Assembly (NCBI GenBank): GCA_946122785.1
Contig: CAMGYJ010000002.1
Span: forward strand, 65,745,703-65,809,702
DNA from: Linum tenue
Lineage: Eukaryota > Streptophyta > Magnoliopsida > Malpighiales > Linaceae
Length of the DNA stretch: 64,000 bases
Direction: 5' to 3'
A program made the position numbers and the translations under genes. The notes under the pieces are model-generated. The model was not told the origin of the DNA, made no database searches, and saw nothing but the letters and a program-made list of their open reading frames with translations. Shown here one piece after another: positions 1-11,600 of this stretch; the first letter of the stretch is position 1; the number at the start of each line of letters is the position of its first letter.

Positions 1-85
1 ATTCAGCATATATGATAACACTAATAAGACTTTTGAATAGTATTATGGGTGGAATCACGAATGGCAACGCGTAAGCAAGAAATAC

Positions 86-1296
86 CTGGCAGGCTTTCTG
101 TAATGCAGAGTGTGTTTGATCAGATCCATAAACAACTAGCTTGCCAAGAGCACTTTTCCCAACCCTCCTCAACGTCTTATCACGAGCAGCCAAGAGTACA
201 ACCAGAACAGCTTCACTTGCAGTTCCTTGTATCACTCCGCCACCATGTCCTGTTAAAATGAGTTACCAATCTTCAGAAACTTGGTTGATCTTTGTTCCCA
301 TCTTACCATCAAAATTCTGATAAAGTTTAACCTGTTTATCTTCTGTTTACAACATAAAATGATCAATTGCAACTGTTTCCCAAGTCCATGTTTCCAACAT
401 TATGTTACTTTCGGTCAATGTACAGTACCAAAATCCTAGTATGTTACATATCTAAAATTGTTTGGACCAAACATTGAAATCAAACCTCTCCAAGTTCATC
501 AAACAAAAAAGTCTTGCTTGTCAGACAGACATCCAAATCAATGAACCATAAGACATGTCAGAACTGGATGTGGCCACCTCCACCTCCAGCAATATCAAAG
601 ACCAAGCTATGCATTCAATAGCTTTGACATGAACATTCACAAAGTGAACAAGAGAATCAGAAAGTCTAGGACAGCAGAACAGTTACCTGGCGAGAGGAAT
701 TCCTGCGGTAGTTTAAGCAATTTGCCAAGCCAATCAAGCACTATCATCTCGAGCTCCGTGGCAGCAGGAGAAGTTATCCAGCTGAAACCCACCATGTTTA
801 TGGCAGCACTCAGCATTTCTCCCAAGAATCCCGCAACACTACTGTTTGAAGGATAATAAGCATAGAAATTTGGACTTTGCCAATGAGTCACCCCTGGCAG
901 TATCTTCGATTGAACATCTACAATCAAATGAAAACCCCACAAAATATAAGTTCAAAAGGAAACAAAAGAGTAACCAACAAAACACTGAATTCTGTTAGCA
1001 TTCATATTATATACAGATCATACCATCAAGGACATTCTGCAATGATTCAGGTCGATTTGGTGCAGCATCAGGTAGCAGCTTCCGGAGATAACCAGGCTGC
1101 AGTTAAAGATGAGCAATCATTCAATGAACCCAATACTCAAAAGTGCAACAAGAAACAAGAAAAAAAAATGGAGCGCATCCTTGGAGCAGCAAACCTCGAC
1201 TTGGCTGAGGACAGGGTAATTCTCAATATTCTTGTAGTAGTCAGCAATAAAATCGACCATCTGGTGTCCATACTCTCTCAGTTGCTCTGAGTCCAT
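86..1296 (-). CDS. AAS: Aromatic L-amino acid decarboxylase / aldehyde synthase, 5' part (runs off left edge)
   Basis: PLP-dependent group II decarboxylase family enzyme (tyrosine/aromatic amino acid decarboxylase or phenylacetaldehyde synthase), acting on Phe/Tyr/Dopa/Trp-type substrates in the cytosol. Four exons on the minus strand: 1195-1296, 1024-1096, 687-917 and 86-249; phases join cleanly and the next exon lies left of the window. Visible motifs: [20 protein letters not shown] at the N-terminus, [10 protein letters not shown], the substrate-pocket stretch [20 protein letters not shown], a PLP-phosphate region GTASEAVLV, and [11 protein letters not shown], whose His stacks on PLP in this family. 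The start is the ATG at 1296; the frame stays open upstream but shows no earlier ATG, only GTG, although a plausible acceptor just upstream (TTCACAG/GG) leaves room for a tiny 5' exon. The catalytic Lys and the loop residue that separates decarboxylase from aldehyde synthase are outside the window, so the activity cannot be decided. Closest remembered homologue is Arabidopsis At2g20340. Confidence 0.93.
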
Positions 1297-2089
1297 CGGC
1301 TTCAACCCTCCTCCTCCTTCCCCGTCCCTGTGAAGAATCCAAAACCGGAATGAGAAAAAAACGAGCGAAACCCCAGTAAACCCACCTCCATTTCTGGTGA
1401 AATAACAGAACAGAAGCACTGAGACTTCACATTATTGTCTCGCTCTCTTTCCCCACTATTTGATGAGCGGAGAGTCGATGCAGAGTGGGCTTAATGTCAG
1501 TGCGGAAGACAAGAGGAGTGGATGGAGGGTCACTAAATAGCAGCGAGAGAAGAGCTATCCTGCATTGCAGTGGACGGCTAATTGGCTACCAAATCGTCGG
1601 GAATAACGAACCCGACGAGGAAGTGATGACAAGGAAACAAGGGCGGACGGAGGCTGCCGAGACCAGACGGAAACGACAACATTTGGTTCGGCACGGGTCG
1701 ACCGGAAGAAAAAAAGTGACGACGTGGTCGATGAGTACCCATTCACAAACTTGACGCTAGTAATCGTAAAGATCCATATTGGGAGCAACAATGAACAAAC
1801 CCGTCAACTACCCACTCAATAACAAACCGAAGCAGACGATGATTTTCATTTTTCTTCCATTAGACTATCCTCAAAGCCAAGCTAAAAAGGCCAAATGAGG
1901 TAAGATACGATACCTACTCCAATTAGATGCAAAAATGCTTTAAAAAATGAAAAAAAAAAAACTTTAAACCAAATTAGGCTGGGAAACGAATAAAATCGCA
2001 AGCAAAAAACCAAATTCCACCACATTAAGCGACGGACAAACGCGGGCACTAATCTCCACCTTTTAATTATAGGGGTGGGAAACGGTAGG
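1297..2089. other. Upstream region of the decarboxylase gene
   Basis: Promoter side of the minus-strand decarboxylase gene. It is locally GC-richer between 1450 and 1740, then AT-rich. I see no convincing additional gene; open frames here are short and lack codon-like composition. Confidence 0.5.
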
Positions 2090-2588
2090 TAGGGGTGGGC
2101 ATTTGGTCGGTTCGGTTTCGATCGAATCGAAATTATGAATACTGGGTTTCCGAATTCTTCCAAACCTCTAATCGAATTCGAACCGAATTATAATTCGGTT
2201 CGGTTTGGCTTTCTTCACACAAAATCAAATTTGTGAAGCTACTTGTATCTTCTCACTTTTAAATTATTTTTCACCCCTAATATGAACAATAAATATGTAA
2301 TTATATCCATCATCAATGATAAAATCAAACTTTTCAACACATAAGTCATAAAACATTTCAAATATTTAGGTCTAAAAACAACTACAGACATAAAAGTCTA
2401 CCATTTGGAGCTTGCAATTATAGTATTTTGGTTTTTCGGTCGGAAATTCGAAAATTCGGTTCGGTTGAAAGAACCATGTTTTACGAACTATCCATATTTT
2501 CCTTTCGAATTCCGAACCGAATATCATTCATTCAGTTTCGGCCCGGTTTAATTTGGTTTCGATTTACCGAACCGGTTGCCCACCCCTA
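2090..2588. mobile_element. Non-autonomous TIR element (hAT-like MITE) with GGTTCGG-rich ends
   Basis: The ends are inverted copies: TAGGGGTGGGCA at 2090 and TGCCCACCCCTA ending at 2588. Subterminal regions are full of GGTTCGG / CCGAACC motifs on both sides, as in other plant hAT-like non-autonomous elements, and there is no coding capacity. Flanks GAAACGGT (2079-2086) and GAAAACGGT (2589-2597) look like an imperfect 8-9 bp target duplication. Confidence 0.6.
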
Positions 2589-3123
2589 GAAAACGGTGCG
2601 GTTGTGGTTAACTACATCGCAATTTGCGGTTAACTGCAAAGTGTCCATACTAACCAAACGCGACCGCATTTGGGATGGTTAGCGGTTAACCGCTAACCGT
2701 AAAATGCAGTTAAAGGTGCACCGCAGTTACTGGCATCACCAACCGATGTAACCGCGATTGTGTGACAAATCGCGGTTAACCAAAAAAACCGTTTGGACTT
2801 TTGATGTCGACGAGCAGAGCAAATGTGGAGAGGAACTGAGGTTGACCGTCTGAGCCTCTAAGGAAATCGAGCCTGCCACTGCGGGCGGCGACATGTGTTG
2901 CGCCGCTGAGCATCGACCGCTGAACTCGAATCGAGCAGGGACGGCGGCCTAGCGAGCAGATTTTCTAATCTCTACCTCTCTGGATTTTCTAGACAAGAAG
3001 GGACGGTGGCGTGGCGGAAGAATTTTCTAGATGAGAAGAAGGGATCAAGGGACGGTGGCGCCGTGGCAGTGGGATTTTCTGGATGAGGTCGAGAAGGGAC
3101 GGTGGCAGAGGGAACTAGGGTTT
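2589..3123. other. Unassigned intergenic DNA with GCGGTTAACCGC-type motifs
   Basis: Region 2590-2790 carries repeated GCGGTTAAC / GTTAACCGC motifs, which suggests a decayed TIR element into which the 2090-2588 element inserted. 2800-3120 is GC-richer, with imperfect repeats of GGGACGGTGGC and GATTTTCT. No gene seen. Confidence 0.4.
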
Positions 3124-4788
3124 TGATGACTCATAATTTACACATGTTTTTGTCCACCATTTTCATACTATTTGAGCCTCATTTCACGTGTTTTAGGCCG
3201 ATTTCACGCTAGGTTCTTGTTTGTGATATTTTATGTCCTAGACTCCTAGTAAGCGAAGGAAGGTTTGGGCACGAGTTGGGGGTCGATTGGACGAAGTTGG
3301 GACGTTTGACGAAAAGCTGAGGAAACCACACGACCTGACCTAAATTCCACACGGTCGTGTGACTTGGCCGTGTGGAACCCCTTTGTGCGGGCAAAGCCAC
3401 ATTGGCCATGTAAGGGCCCTTTTTGGCCGTGTGGGATTTGCAGAGAGTTCACATGGGCATGCAATATTTCTACACGGTCGTGCGATTATGGCCGTGTAGC
3501 GTACATTAAGTCCCTTAATCAAACGTCACGTTTTGAGACTTCACACGGGCAGCTGGGGATTCCACGTGGTCGTGTGGCCTGGCCATGTGGTCGTAAAATT
3601 CTGGGTTTTAACCCAATTTCGGGTCTTTGAAGAGTGAGACGAATTTCTAGAGCAAAAACAGAGTCCTAGAGAGAGAAAGTGCGAAGAACAAACCATAAAG
3701 GTGATTTTGGAGCGAGGTTTCATCAATCAAGTTTGGATTTCATCCTTGAAGTGAAGATTATCATCTCAAACCAGATTCTTCCCATCATTATGAGTTTGAC
3801 TGCTTTGTATTCTGTTTTCCTCTCTCTCTATGGAGTAGAACTCTCTCTCACTTGGGGATGAAGAACCCTAGTTCCATGTGTTAGGGATATTGATTGTAAT
3901 GACTTTTGGATTGATATACTGTGTGATTATAATCGATTGATGCATGATTCATTGAGTCAATTGAAGCCTGATCAACTTTTCTTGATTTCTGCTGCAACCT
4001 AAGGTAGATAGAATCTGATTAGGTTGTTAGGGCTTCTTCAATCGGTAGTAGTGAATCAATTATACGAGAGTTAGTCGATTCACTGCTTTGTACTGGAATC
4101 CAATTCCAGTAGTGGAGTTCTGTGTTAATTGCCTCAACGTTCTATCCCGGTGAAGACTAATCGTCTGCCGGGTAGTCTGTCTGAGAGGGCTTGTCAGCTT
4201 AAGAGATTTCAAGCTACTGTCGGATCTTCCGCAGTTTAATCAACAGTAAATCACCCAAAGGAAATTACAACTTTGACCTAACTAAGGAGCTAGGGAGACT
4301 CATTCCCGAGTGACTCTTCCCTTGCTTAAGAACTTCGAACCACTGTGAGTCGCGATTTTTATGAGATGATCAAAATCGTATAAAAACGCTTCAGAATCGC
4401 GATTTTACCGATTATAAGCGATTTTACCGATTGTACCCATGTTTTTACCAGTTTTTGTGACTGAGCGACTTTAGTTAGAAACTGAAACGTTTTGGTGACC
4501 TGGATATGTAAAAACGTAAGTTTTTACGTTTTAATGCGCGATTTTGACTGCATTGGCTGGGATCTTGGCTACTTAGCCATTATCTTCGTTTTTTCCCATT
4601 TTTCTACACTTATTCACCTTTTTCGTACCTAATTTACATGTATCATCTAAAGCACTCTAAAATAACAACATAATCAAACTGGAATGCAATAGGGATGCAA
4701 TCGACGATATTCTTCCGATTATGAACACGAATTAGCATAAAACAAACCTAAATATGAAGAGTAAATAACACCTTTTTTGGTGTTATCA
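3124..4788. mobile_element. LTR-retrotransposon-like non-coding remnant with CACACGGTCGTGTG palindromes
   Basis: A stretch beginning TGATGACTCATAATTT and ending GGTGTTATCA, with no long reading frame. Between about 3340 and 3600 it holds several GC-rich palindromes of the form CACACGG(T)CGTGTG separated by tens of bases, a pattern familiar from plant LTR retrotransposons. The rest reads like LTR/untranslated leader. No clear 5-bp target duplication and no second LTR were found, so boundaries and class are tentative (possibly a solo LTR or LARD-type remnant). Confidence 0.4.
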
Positions 4789-5660
4789 AATGTTCTGGCA
4801 GCCCACTTCAGACGACCGGTTCTCAACCAAAAGCGTGTTCCAACTCATGCAACCTGCGTCCAATCTTGGACAGCTATTTGGAAGCTAGAAGTTATGGAGA
4901 AAATTTGCTACTTTATGTGGCTGGTCGCTCATAACAGGATCAGCTGCAGTGAGCAACGTGCCAACGACACCTCTCTCTCTCCCCCTTCTGCTATAGATGT
5001 TCATCACAGGTGGAAACGATGATTCACATCCTCCGGGATTGCCCCCGACAGCTTTTTTCTGGGCTCACACAGTTCCAGCCGAGCAACAACATGAATTCTT
5101 CAGCTTGCATCTGATCCGTGGCTATCAAAAAACCTGCAGAATGATGACAAGACCGTGGCTGACACGCCGTGGAATGTATTTTCCAGCATTGCTATTTGGA
5201 ATTTATGGAACAGGAATGAAGGAAATTTTAAAGGTAGAGAGAAGACGCTTTCACAGCCCTCATTGACTCAAGCTATAAATATCAAAGCTAATCTTTGGTA
5301 CAAAGCTTGGTTGGCACCAAAAGACAGCATGGGTCGTAGACCTGCTCTGATTCAACACGTGCCAAGAGAAATTAGCTGGAGCCCTCCTCTGCCTAGTTGG
5401 AGCAAGATAAATGTTGATGGAGTGGCCAATGGAGCGTAAGATCCCGTTGGAGCGGGCGGTGTATTTAGGGATAACCAGGGAAGATAGATCATAGGTTTTG
5501 TCTTAAAGTTGGGCGCCTGCTTAGCTGTCCAAGCTGAACATTCGGGCATCTATCATGGACTCGGTATGGCGTGGCAAAGTGGCAGCTGAACTCTGATTTT
5601 AGAAACTGAGTCACAGATGGCACTCCAACTCATCGAGATGAGGGTCAACCCCCTATAATT
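4777..5660 (+). pseudogene. LINE (non-LTR retrotransposon) 3' fragment: zinc-binding RT region plus RNase H, broken
   Basis: Conceptual translation gives the reverse-transcriptase zinc-binding region (AIWKLEVMEKICYFMWLVAH at 4870-4930), then in shifted frames IAIWNLWNRNEGNFKG and an RNase H start (SWSKINVDGVANGA, about 5397-5438) followed by a stop where VGAGGVFRDNQG should continue. Several frameshifts and stops make it non-functional. It retains only the C-terminal part of a plant L1-type LINE ORF2; the catalytic reverse transcriptase core is absent. Confidence 0.75.
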
Positions 5661-6626
5661 TTTAATAATGGCAAGCATGCCCCTTCTGTTACAAATCAAC
5701 ATTAATAGTGGCCAACCCTTTGGAATAAAAAAAAGCCATCAAAATGTAAATGTTCCTATGGCTAAAACTAGTGTTAGCCCCTACCTATTCCCAAGATTAC
5801 ACCACATTGACGGTTAATGATGTTTCGAGTCCATTGTCTTATATTAATGACAAGATTGAAAAGAAATTTGTTAAATCAACTATGAAATTTGAAATTAGCA
5901 AGGTTGTTAATCTGCGGATTGACCTGGACCCAATGATAAAAACATGTGCCACAAACTCGAGGGTTGACCCGCAACAAGGTTCTCGAGTTGGAGGTCACAC
6001 GGCGTCTTTTTTCTCCTTTAGTTTGGATTTCCCTTTACCTAACCTTACCTTTGGATTTTTAAGTTCAACATTTGAATATTGATGTTATATTAGTGTGTTT
6101 GAATTTTCACTATATGTATGATTCAAGTACGATTTGTTCTTTCTCTCCAAAAAAAAAGTACGATTTGTTCTTTTGGTAACGTTATATGTTATTATTTACA
6201 CGTTAGATGATATTTGATATAATAATAAATATATGAACAATATAATGAACTTTCATCATTCCAAACTAAAGCGAGTTATTAGATCATTAACTCTCAACTT
6301 ACTTATTCGATTGGATCAATGTACTAAACCGGTTTGATAACCTTGGAAAATTAGTCTACCCCTCACTGAGCACTAAACGAAAAGGGATGAAAGCCCAATT
6401 AGGGGAAGAAAACTGAGATGGGCTTAGCCTGATAAACAAAATGTCGGTTTCTTGTCGAGGTGTACGCTGTTTACAAGTTATTGGATCTCTATTACCCCGC
6501 CGGTACAATTCGCCGTCCCCGTCGGTTGCGCTCTGAACCGAGCAAGCTCGCGAAGGCGGCGGCTAGCCTTTTTCTATTAAACAATCGCCTCAGAAGAAAT
6601 CACACATTAACGAATTTCTTTCCGCC
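5661..6626. other. Intergenic region upstream of WDR70
   Basis: AT-rich DNA without a recognisable gene up to about 6400. The last ~200 bp become GC-richer and probably hold the promoter and 5' UTR of the WD40 gene starting at 6627. No clear TATA box near the expected start. Confidence 0.5.
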
Positions 6627-9600
6627 ATGGAAGACGAAGCAGAAATCTACGACGGCGCCCGAGCTCAGTTCCCTCTCACCTTCGGCAAACAGTCCAAATC
6701 CCAAACCCCTCTCGAGCAGATCCACAACGCCACTCGCCGTTCCGCCACCGCCGCTACTGCCAGCAACGAAAGCGACAAAAAGTCTTCATCCTCCAAACCC
6801 TCGTCTGAACCCGTTTCTCCTAAACCTAGGATTGGGCCCTCACGGCCGCCGCAGTCGCTAGCGAATTCCGATTCCAACCGCGAGGAAGACGATGACGACC
6901 GGGATGTCCCCGTCGGGCCACCTCCTCCGCCACCTGGGCAGACCGTGGATGACGATGACGATGGCGAAGCTATGGTCGGACCACCGAGACCGCCGTTACG
7001 GGCTGTTGATGACAGTGATGATGATGATGGTGAGATGGTAGGACCGCCAAGACCAACTGCACCGGTGTCTGACTCGGATGAGGATGAAGATGAAGAAGAG
7101 GAGAATCAGCATCGAATTCCTACGAGCAATGAAATTGTTCTCAAGGGCCATACTAAGGTAATAATGCTGCACCAGAAGTTCGTCGTTTTCAGGGCTAAAT
7201 ACCTGAGTTTCATCGCTGCTGGGAGCCCTTATGGAAAGTTTCAGCCCCTTAATCTACGGATTGCTTAATGAATTTATTTATGTTGCTTGGCAGATCGTTT
7301 CAGCACTTGCAATTGATCATTCAGGGTCTAGAGTTCTTTCGGGAAGTTATGACTACACTGTCCGCATGTATGACTTTGGAGGGATGAACTCAAGTTTGCA
7401 GTCATTCCGGCAGCTAGAACCATCTGAAGGTCATCAAGTTCGTCACATAAGTTGGAGTCCTAGTGCTGACAAATTTTTATGCGTCACTGGTTCTGCTCAG
7501 GCTAAGGTACGCGGGGATTTTTTTCTTCCCCCATTCATATTTCTTTGCTTGGAAGGTAGAAGAACTTAAGGCCAGAACTGATGTATGCTCCGATTTCCTT
7601 GCTGTTTCAGATATATGATCGAGATGGACTTACTTTAGGCGAGTTTGTAAAAGGGGACATGTACATTCGCGATTTGAAGAATACCAAGGGTCATATTACT
7701 GGGTTGACTTGTGGCGAATGGCATCCCAAAGCAAGGGAGACAGTTTTGACATCATCAGAGGATGGATCTCTGCGTATATGGGATATAAATGATTTCAAAA
7801 GTCAGAAGCAGGTTGGTTATTTTATAGTCTCCGGAGGCTACCTCATGATCTGCTTGCCCTCTTGCTTTGTCCAGTTTCATGTGTGCTTCCGTACACTTCA
7901 GACGGTCAATATATCTTTTGTTTTCTGTATAGGGACTTCCAGGATTTTCCACATAGCAACCCACAGATGCATGTGAGAACTACCTGATAGTTTGTGGCTT
8001 GATTCTTAAGAGTGACTAGTGCTTGTCCTTAAGTTCAAAGCTACCACAAGTTACCCAACCTTTTAGTCAAAGATAACTTCTCTTAAGGGGCTACCAGAAA
8101 AATCCAAATGGAAGACTACCCATTTCACTTATGGAGTCTGTGGTTGAATAAATTTTATAGTCAGGATAATTTCCTCAAATGTTGAGGAGTCTGTGTTCCC
8201 TGCATTTGTAGGCAGTGTTATTCTTTACTTCCAAAATGAGTGCATATATGACTTGCAGTATGTTTGTAAGCTTTATTAGACTAATATACTTGACTCTATG
8301 CTAAAAGGTATATGTTTATATTCTCCAATAATAGGTCATCAAGCCAAAGCTTGCTAGACCTGGAAGGACTCCAGTGACCACTTGCACTTGGGACCGTGAA
8401 GGGAAGTACATCGCTGGAGGGGTTGGAGATGGTTCTATACAGGTTCGCCCTCAATCCCTCACGCCCCTTCTTTTGATATTAATGAACTGGCAAACAATGT
8501 TTGGTAGATAAATTTTTAATGCATAAAATTGTTCTTATTGTTTCTGTTCTACTTCTTCTCACCTGTAAACTCCTATCCGTCTATTGTTCTCATTATTATT
8601 ATTCTGAATTCATACAGGTATGGACTCTCAAGCCTGGATGGGGAAGCAGACCAGATGTGCACATAGAGAAGGCTCATTCTGATGAGATCACTGGGATTAA
8701 GTTCTCCAGTGATGGAAGAATTTTACTCTCCAGAAGTTTTGATGGTTCATTAAAGGTGGTGATAGAACTTTTTCTTCAATTTCTTCAATTCTTTTTTGTT
8801 GGAAAGTTTCAGAATATTTACCACCCCTTCTTCTCATATATTTAATTTATTTTTCAAAATGCTTCTCTAGGTTTGGGATTTGCGGAAAACGAAAGAGGCT
8901 CTCAAGGCATTTGAGGATCTTCCTAATAATTATTCTCAGACTAATGTTGCTTTAAGCCCTGACGAGCAGCTAATTTTGACCGGAACGTCTGTTGAAAGGG
9001 AGAGCCCAACTGGAGGTTTGTTGTGCTTTTTTGATCGTTCAAAACTCGAACTTGTTTCGAAAATTGGTGTCTCCCCAAACAGTGTTGTGCAATGTGCTTG
9101 GCACCCTAAGCTTAATCAGGTGAGTCCAAACTGCCGAATAATTAGATTTTGTATGGGCTACTGCCTACTTGTCTAATGTAATCGTCTTTCTCACGGCCAT
9201 CATCATGTTAGTTTGAGAGATATATTTGCTTCACTAGCTGTAAATTCATATTATGCACATGAATCATTGCCTAGAAAATTAAGTATGCTAATCTCTTCTT
9301 GTTTCTTTATTTATTTAAAGATTTTTGCAACGACTGGAGATAAAGGCCAAGGCGGAACTCACATCCTTTATGATCCAACCCTGAGTGAGAGAGGAGCTCT
9401 GCTCTGTGTTGCTCGTGCTCCGAGGAAAAAATCGGTGGATGATCTTGAGATTCAGCCTGTTATCCATAATCCTCATGCACTGCCCTTATTTAGAGATGCA
9501 CCAAGCCGCAAGCGTCAGCGCGAGAAGATACTGAAAGATCCCCTCAAGTCTCATAAGCCTGATCTTCCCATGACTGGGCCAGGACATGGTGGGAGAATTG

Positions 9601-9934
9601 GCTCAAGTAAAGGAAGCATGCTGACTCAGTATCTGATGAAGGTAATATTTCTACTACTACCCATGTCTTTGTTGTCTGTCCAACTTTTTCCTTTTTTCCC
9701 AAGCCGACGACTGCCCATTCCGACCAGTTACTGAATCTGCCGAGTGTTTGCATTAACTTGCAGAAAGGTGGAATGCTCAAGGAGACATGGATGGAGGAAG
9801 ATCCTAGGGAAGCCATACTCAAATACGCTGATGTTGCAGCTAAGGATCCGAAGTACATAGCTCCTGCATATGCAGACACCCAACCTGAACCAGTATTTGC
9901 CGAGTCGGATTCTGAAGATGAAGAAAAGCGCTGA
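6627..9934 (+). CDS. WDR70: WD40-repeat protein, WDR70 / gastrulation-defective-1 homologue
   Basis: Eight exons: 6627-7157, 7294-7506, 7611-7811, 8335-8442, 8618-8755, 8871-9119, 9321-9641 and 9764-9934, all GT-AG, giving 643 residues. The N-terminal ~165 residues are disordered, with acidic (DDDD) and proline-rich (VGPPPPPPG, VGPPRP) segments. A WD40 propeller follows: blade-ending motifs VRMYDFG, LRIWDI, VWTL, VWDLR and a final HILYDP. The C-terminal tail is basic and family-typical (PSRKRQREKIL; MTGPGHGGRIG; KGSMLTQYLMK), ending in an acidic EDEEKR. WDR70 proteins are nuclear scaffolds linked in other organisms to CRL4 ubiquitin ligases and H2B ubiquitination; the plant role is inferred. 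The length fits the family, and the start ATG sits in CCGCCATGG. It matches Arabidopsis At2g20330 as remembered. Confidence 0.95.
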
Positions 9935-10491
9935 CCGCGCATTAGTGGTCCTTTACCTGCTTTGCTAACAGGCGATACAGAACACAGTGGTACACTTTTC
10001 TTTGCTCACAACTCCTTTTCTACGTCTGCAATATATGCTGACAGCGGTTATTCGACTTTCCATTATTACGATTTGCAGATGGATCAACTTGGAATGTTGC
10101 ACGACCTGAAGGTGTTGTAGAAGCTAACTGAATCCCAGGGTTCCAGACTCAGACGTAGCTTCTATACCTATACCATTATCAAGAGAGTCTGATGCTACAC
10201 CATATGGCCGCTTCCATTGTCCAATGTTGTTGTCCATTCCCCGCCGCCTCTTCCGTCTTGTAGAATTCACAACTTTGTAAATTTTTCGACTCGGATTAAA
10301 TTAGCACTGTATTTTTGTTTGTGTACTCCCTGCCCTGGAGCTATTAAATACTACACTAAAATGCGAAGCTAGTCTCATGTAGTTTTATTATCTGAACCGT
10401 GATAGGATCGACCTCGGCACATTGGTGGGTTTGTTTGTTAACTTGTAATTTGTTTCATGTGGCTGTGGCGAGGGTGTTCATCTTGGTAGGC
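9935..10491 (+). other. WDR70 3' flank
   Basis: Probable 3' UTR of the WD40 gene to about 10340 (AT-rich downstream DNA with TATTAAATAC and TGTATTTTTGTTTGTGTA-like end signals), followed by intergenic sequence up to the TIR element at 10492. No gene seen. Confidence 0.5.
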
Positions 10492-11147
10492 TAGGGGTGT
10501 TCAAATGGTGTGTTATCATGGTAACCGTTTTAACAGGTAGTATTTGGATAATTGATTTGGTTTGATTAAAATTTTTAGCTTGTTAGGTTTAGGAGATTTG
10601 GTTTGATTTCAAACACTCTAAGTCCTAAATACTCAAACCAAATTAACCAATTAAGTAATTATCCATAAATCAAATATATATTATATGCACATGTTTAATA
10701 CTTGGTATAACCACTCAAGAGCTAAACATTCCTTCCTTTTAGGCCCATCAACAATAAAGCTCATTATTGTTTCATTACTGTATATTTGTATTTGTAGAGT
10801 GTAGACCATGATATATGAACGCTCAATTTAGATGAAAACTCATACAATATATTAGTTGTATGTATTTCTGTAAGAGGTAACTATAACTTTGTGTTCAATG
10901 TAGTGTTTTATTCATCATATAAATTGTGAATTGATGCACTAATCGAAAATTTTCTCACTTAATGATAATGTGATGTTATATTGGTTAATCTGATTAACCA
11001 ATTAACCAAACTGATTAAACTTTAGTTTGGTTAATTTGGTTGTTGTATTAGTTTGGACGGTTTGGTTATGATATTGTATTTCGCGGTTAATAGAGTTCTG
11101 ACTTGTTTGGTTTGGTAATTACCATGATAACCATTTGAACACCCATA
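10492..11147. mobile_element. Non-autonomous hAT-like TIR element (TAGGGGTGTTCAAATGG ends)
   Basis: Left end TAGGGGTGTTCAAATGG and right end CCATTTGAACACCCATA are near-perfect inverted repeats. The inner sequence is also symmetric: GTTATCATGGTAACC on the left, TTACCATGATAACC on the right, and GGTTTGGTT / AACCAAATTAACC runs. About 656 bp, no coding capacity. No clean 8-bp target duplication is visible, so the copy is old or its flanks have diverged. Confidence 0.65.
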
Positions 11148-11375
11148 AATGTGACAAGGAAAAACAAATTTTTACCAAAAAACAAATTTTGAAGAAAACG
11201 AAGGTGCCTTAAGCGGAACCTGAAAATAAAGACATGTTTAAATGAAAATTATTTGTTTGCCTTTTGAATCTGAACAAACAAAAGTTGAAGACTAAATGAT
11301 TAAGTAAAAGCATTAAAATTTAAAAATGAAAAGAGATAAAAGATACAAAATCCCTATCTACAACGTCAGAATAAA

Positions 11376-11600
11376 TTACAAGTTTGGTCACTAGATTTAC
11401 TAAAAACTAAAAAGGTTCACTTTTGGTCAATATAAATATTTAACTACAATCGTGGTCAATGAAATTAGTTCAACAGTTCAAATTTGGTCACTTTTTGTCC
11501 AACTCTGTTAACTTTGTATGATGTGGCAGTCAACTCTCATAATTGACCGTTAAATAAGTGACGTGAGAGTTAAAAAATAATAAAAAAATAATTTTTTACC
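11376..11600 (+). mobile_element. Orphan MULE-like terminal region (TTGGTCACT family)
   Basis: Contains TTTGGTCACTAGATT, repeated TTGGTCA..., CCAACTCTGTTAACTTTG, ATGTGGCAGTCAACT and TTGACCGTTAAATAAGTGACGTG. The same ordered motifs occur in the TIRs of the MULE at 37392-38776 and in the orphan ends at 26640 and 38886. No matching inverted end was found close by. Confidence 0.5.

Noticed and set aside
1297..1419. N-terminal extension of the decarboxylase
   Set aside because: The extension begins with GTG, not ATG, and crosses a plausible 3' splice site; the ATG at 1296 fits family N-termini.
3340..3600. Repeated CACACGGTCGTGTG units as a CRISPR-like or satellite array
   Set aside because: Units are imperfect palindromes with irregular spacing in plant LTR-type DNA; no constant repeat-spacer structure.
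6460..6861. 133-codon plus-strand frame overlapping WDR70 exon 1
   Set aside because: Out of frame with the supported WD40 gene; Pro/Leu/Ser-rich composition from the disordered N-terminal coding region.
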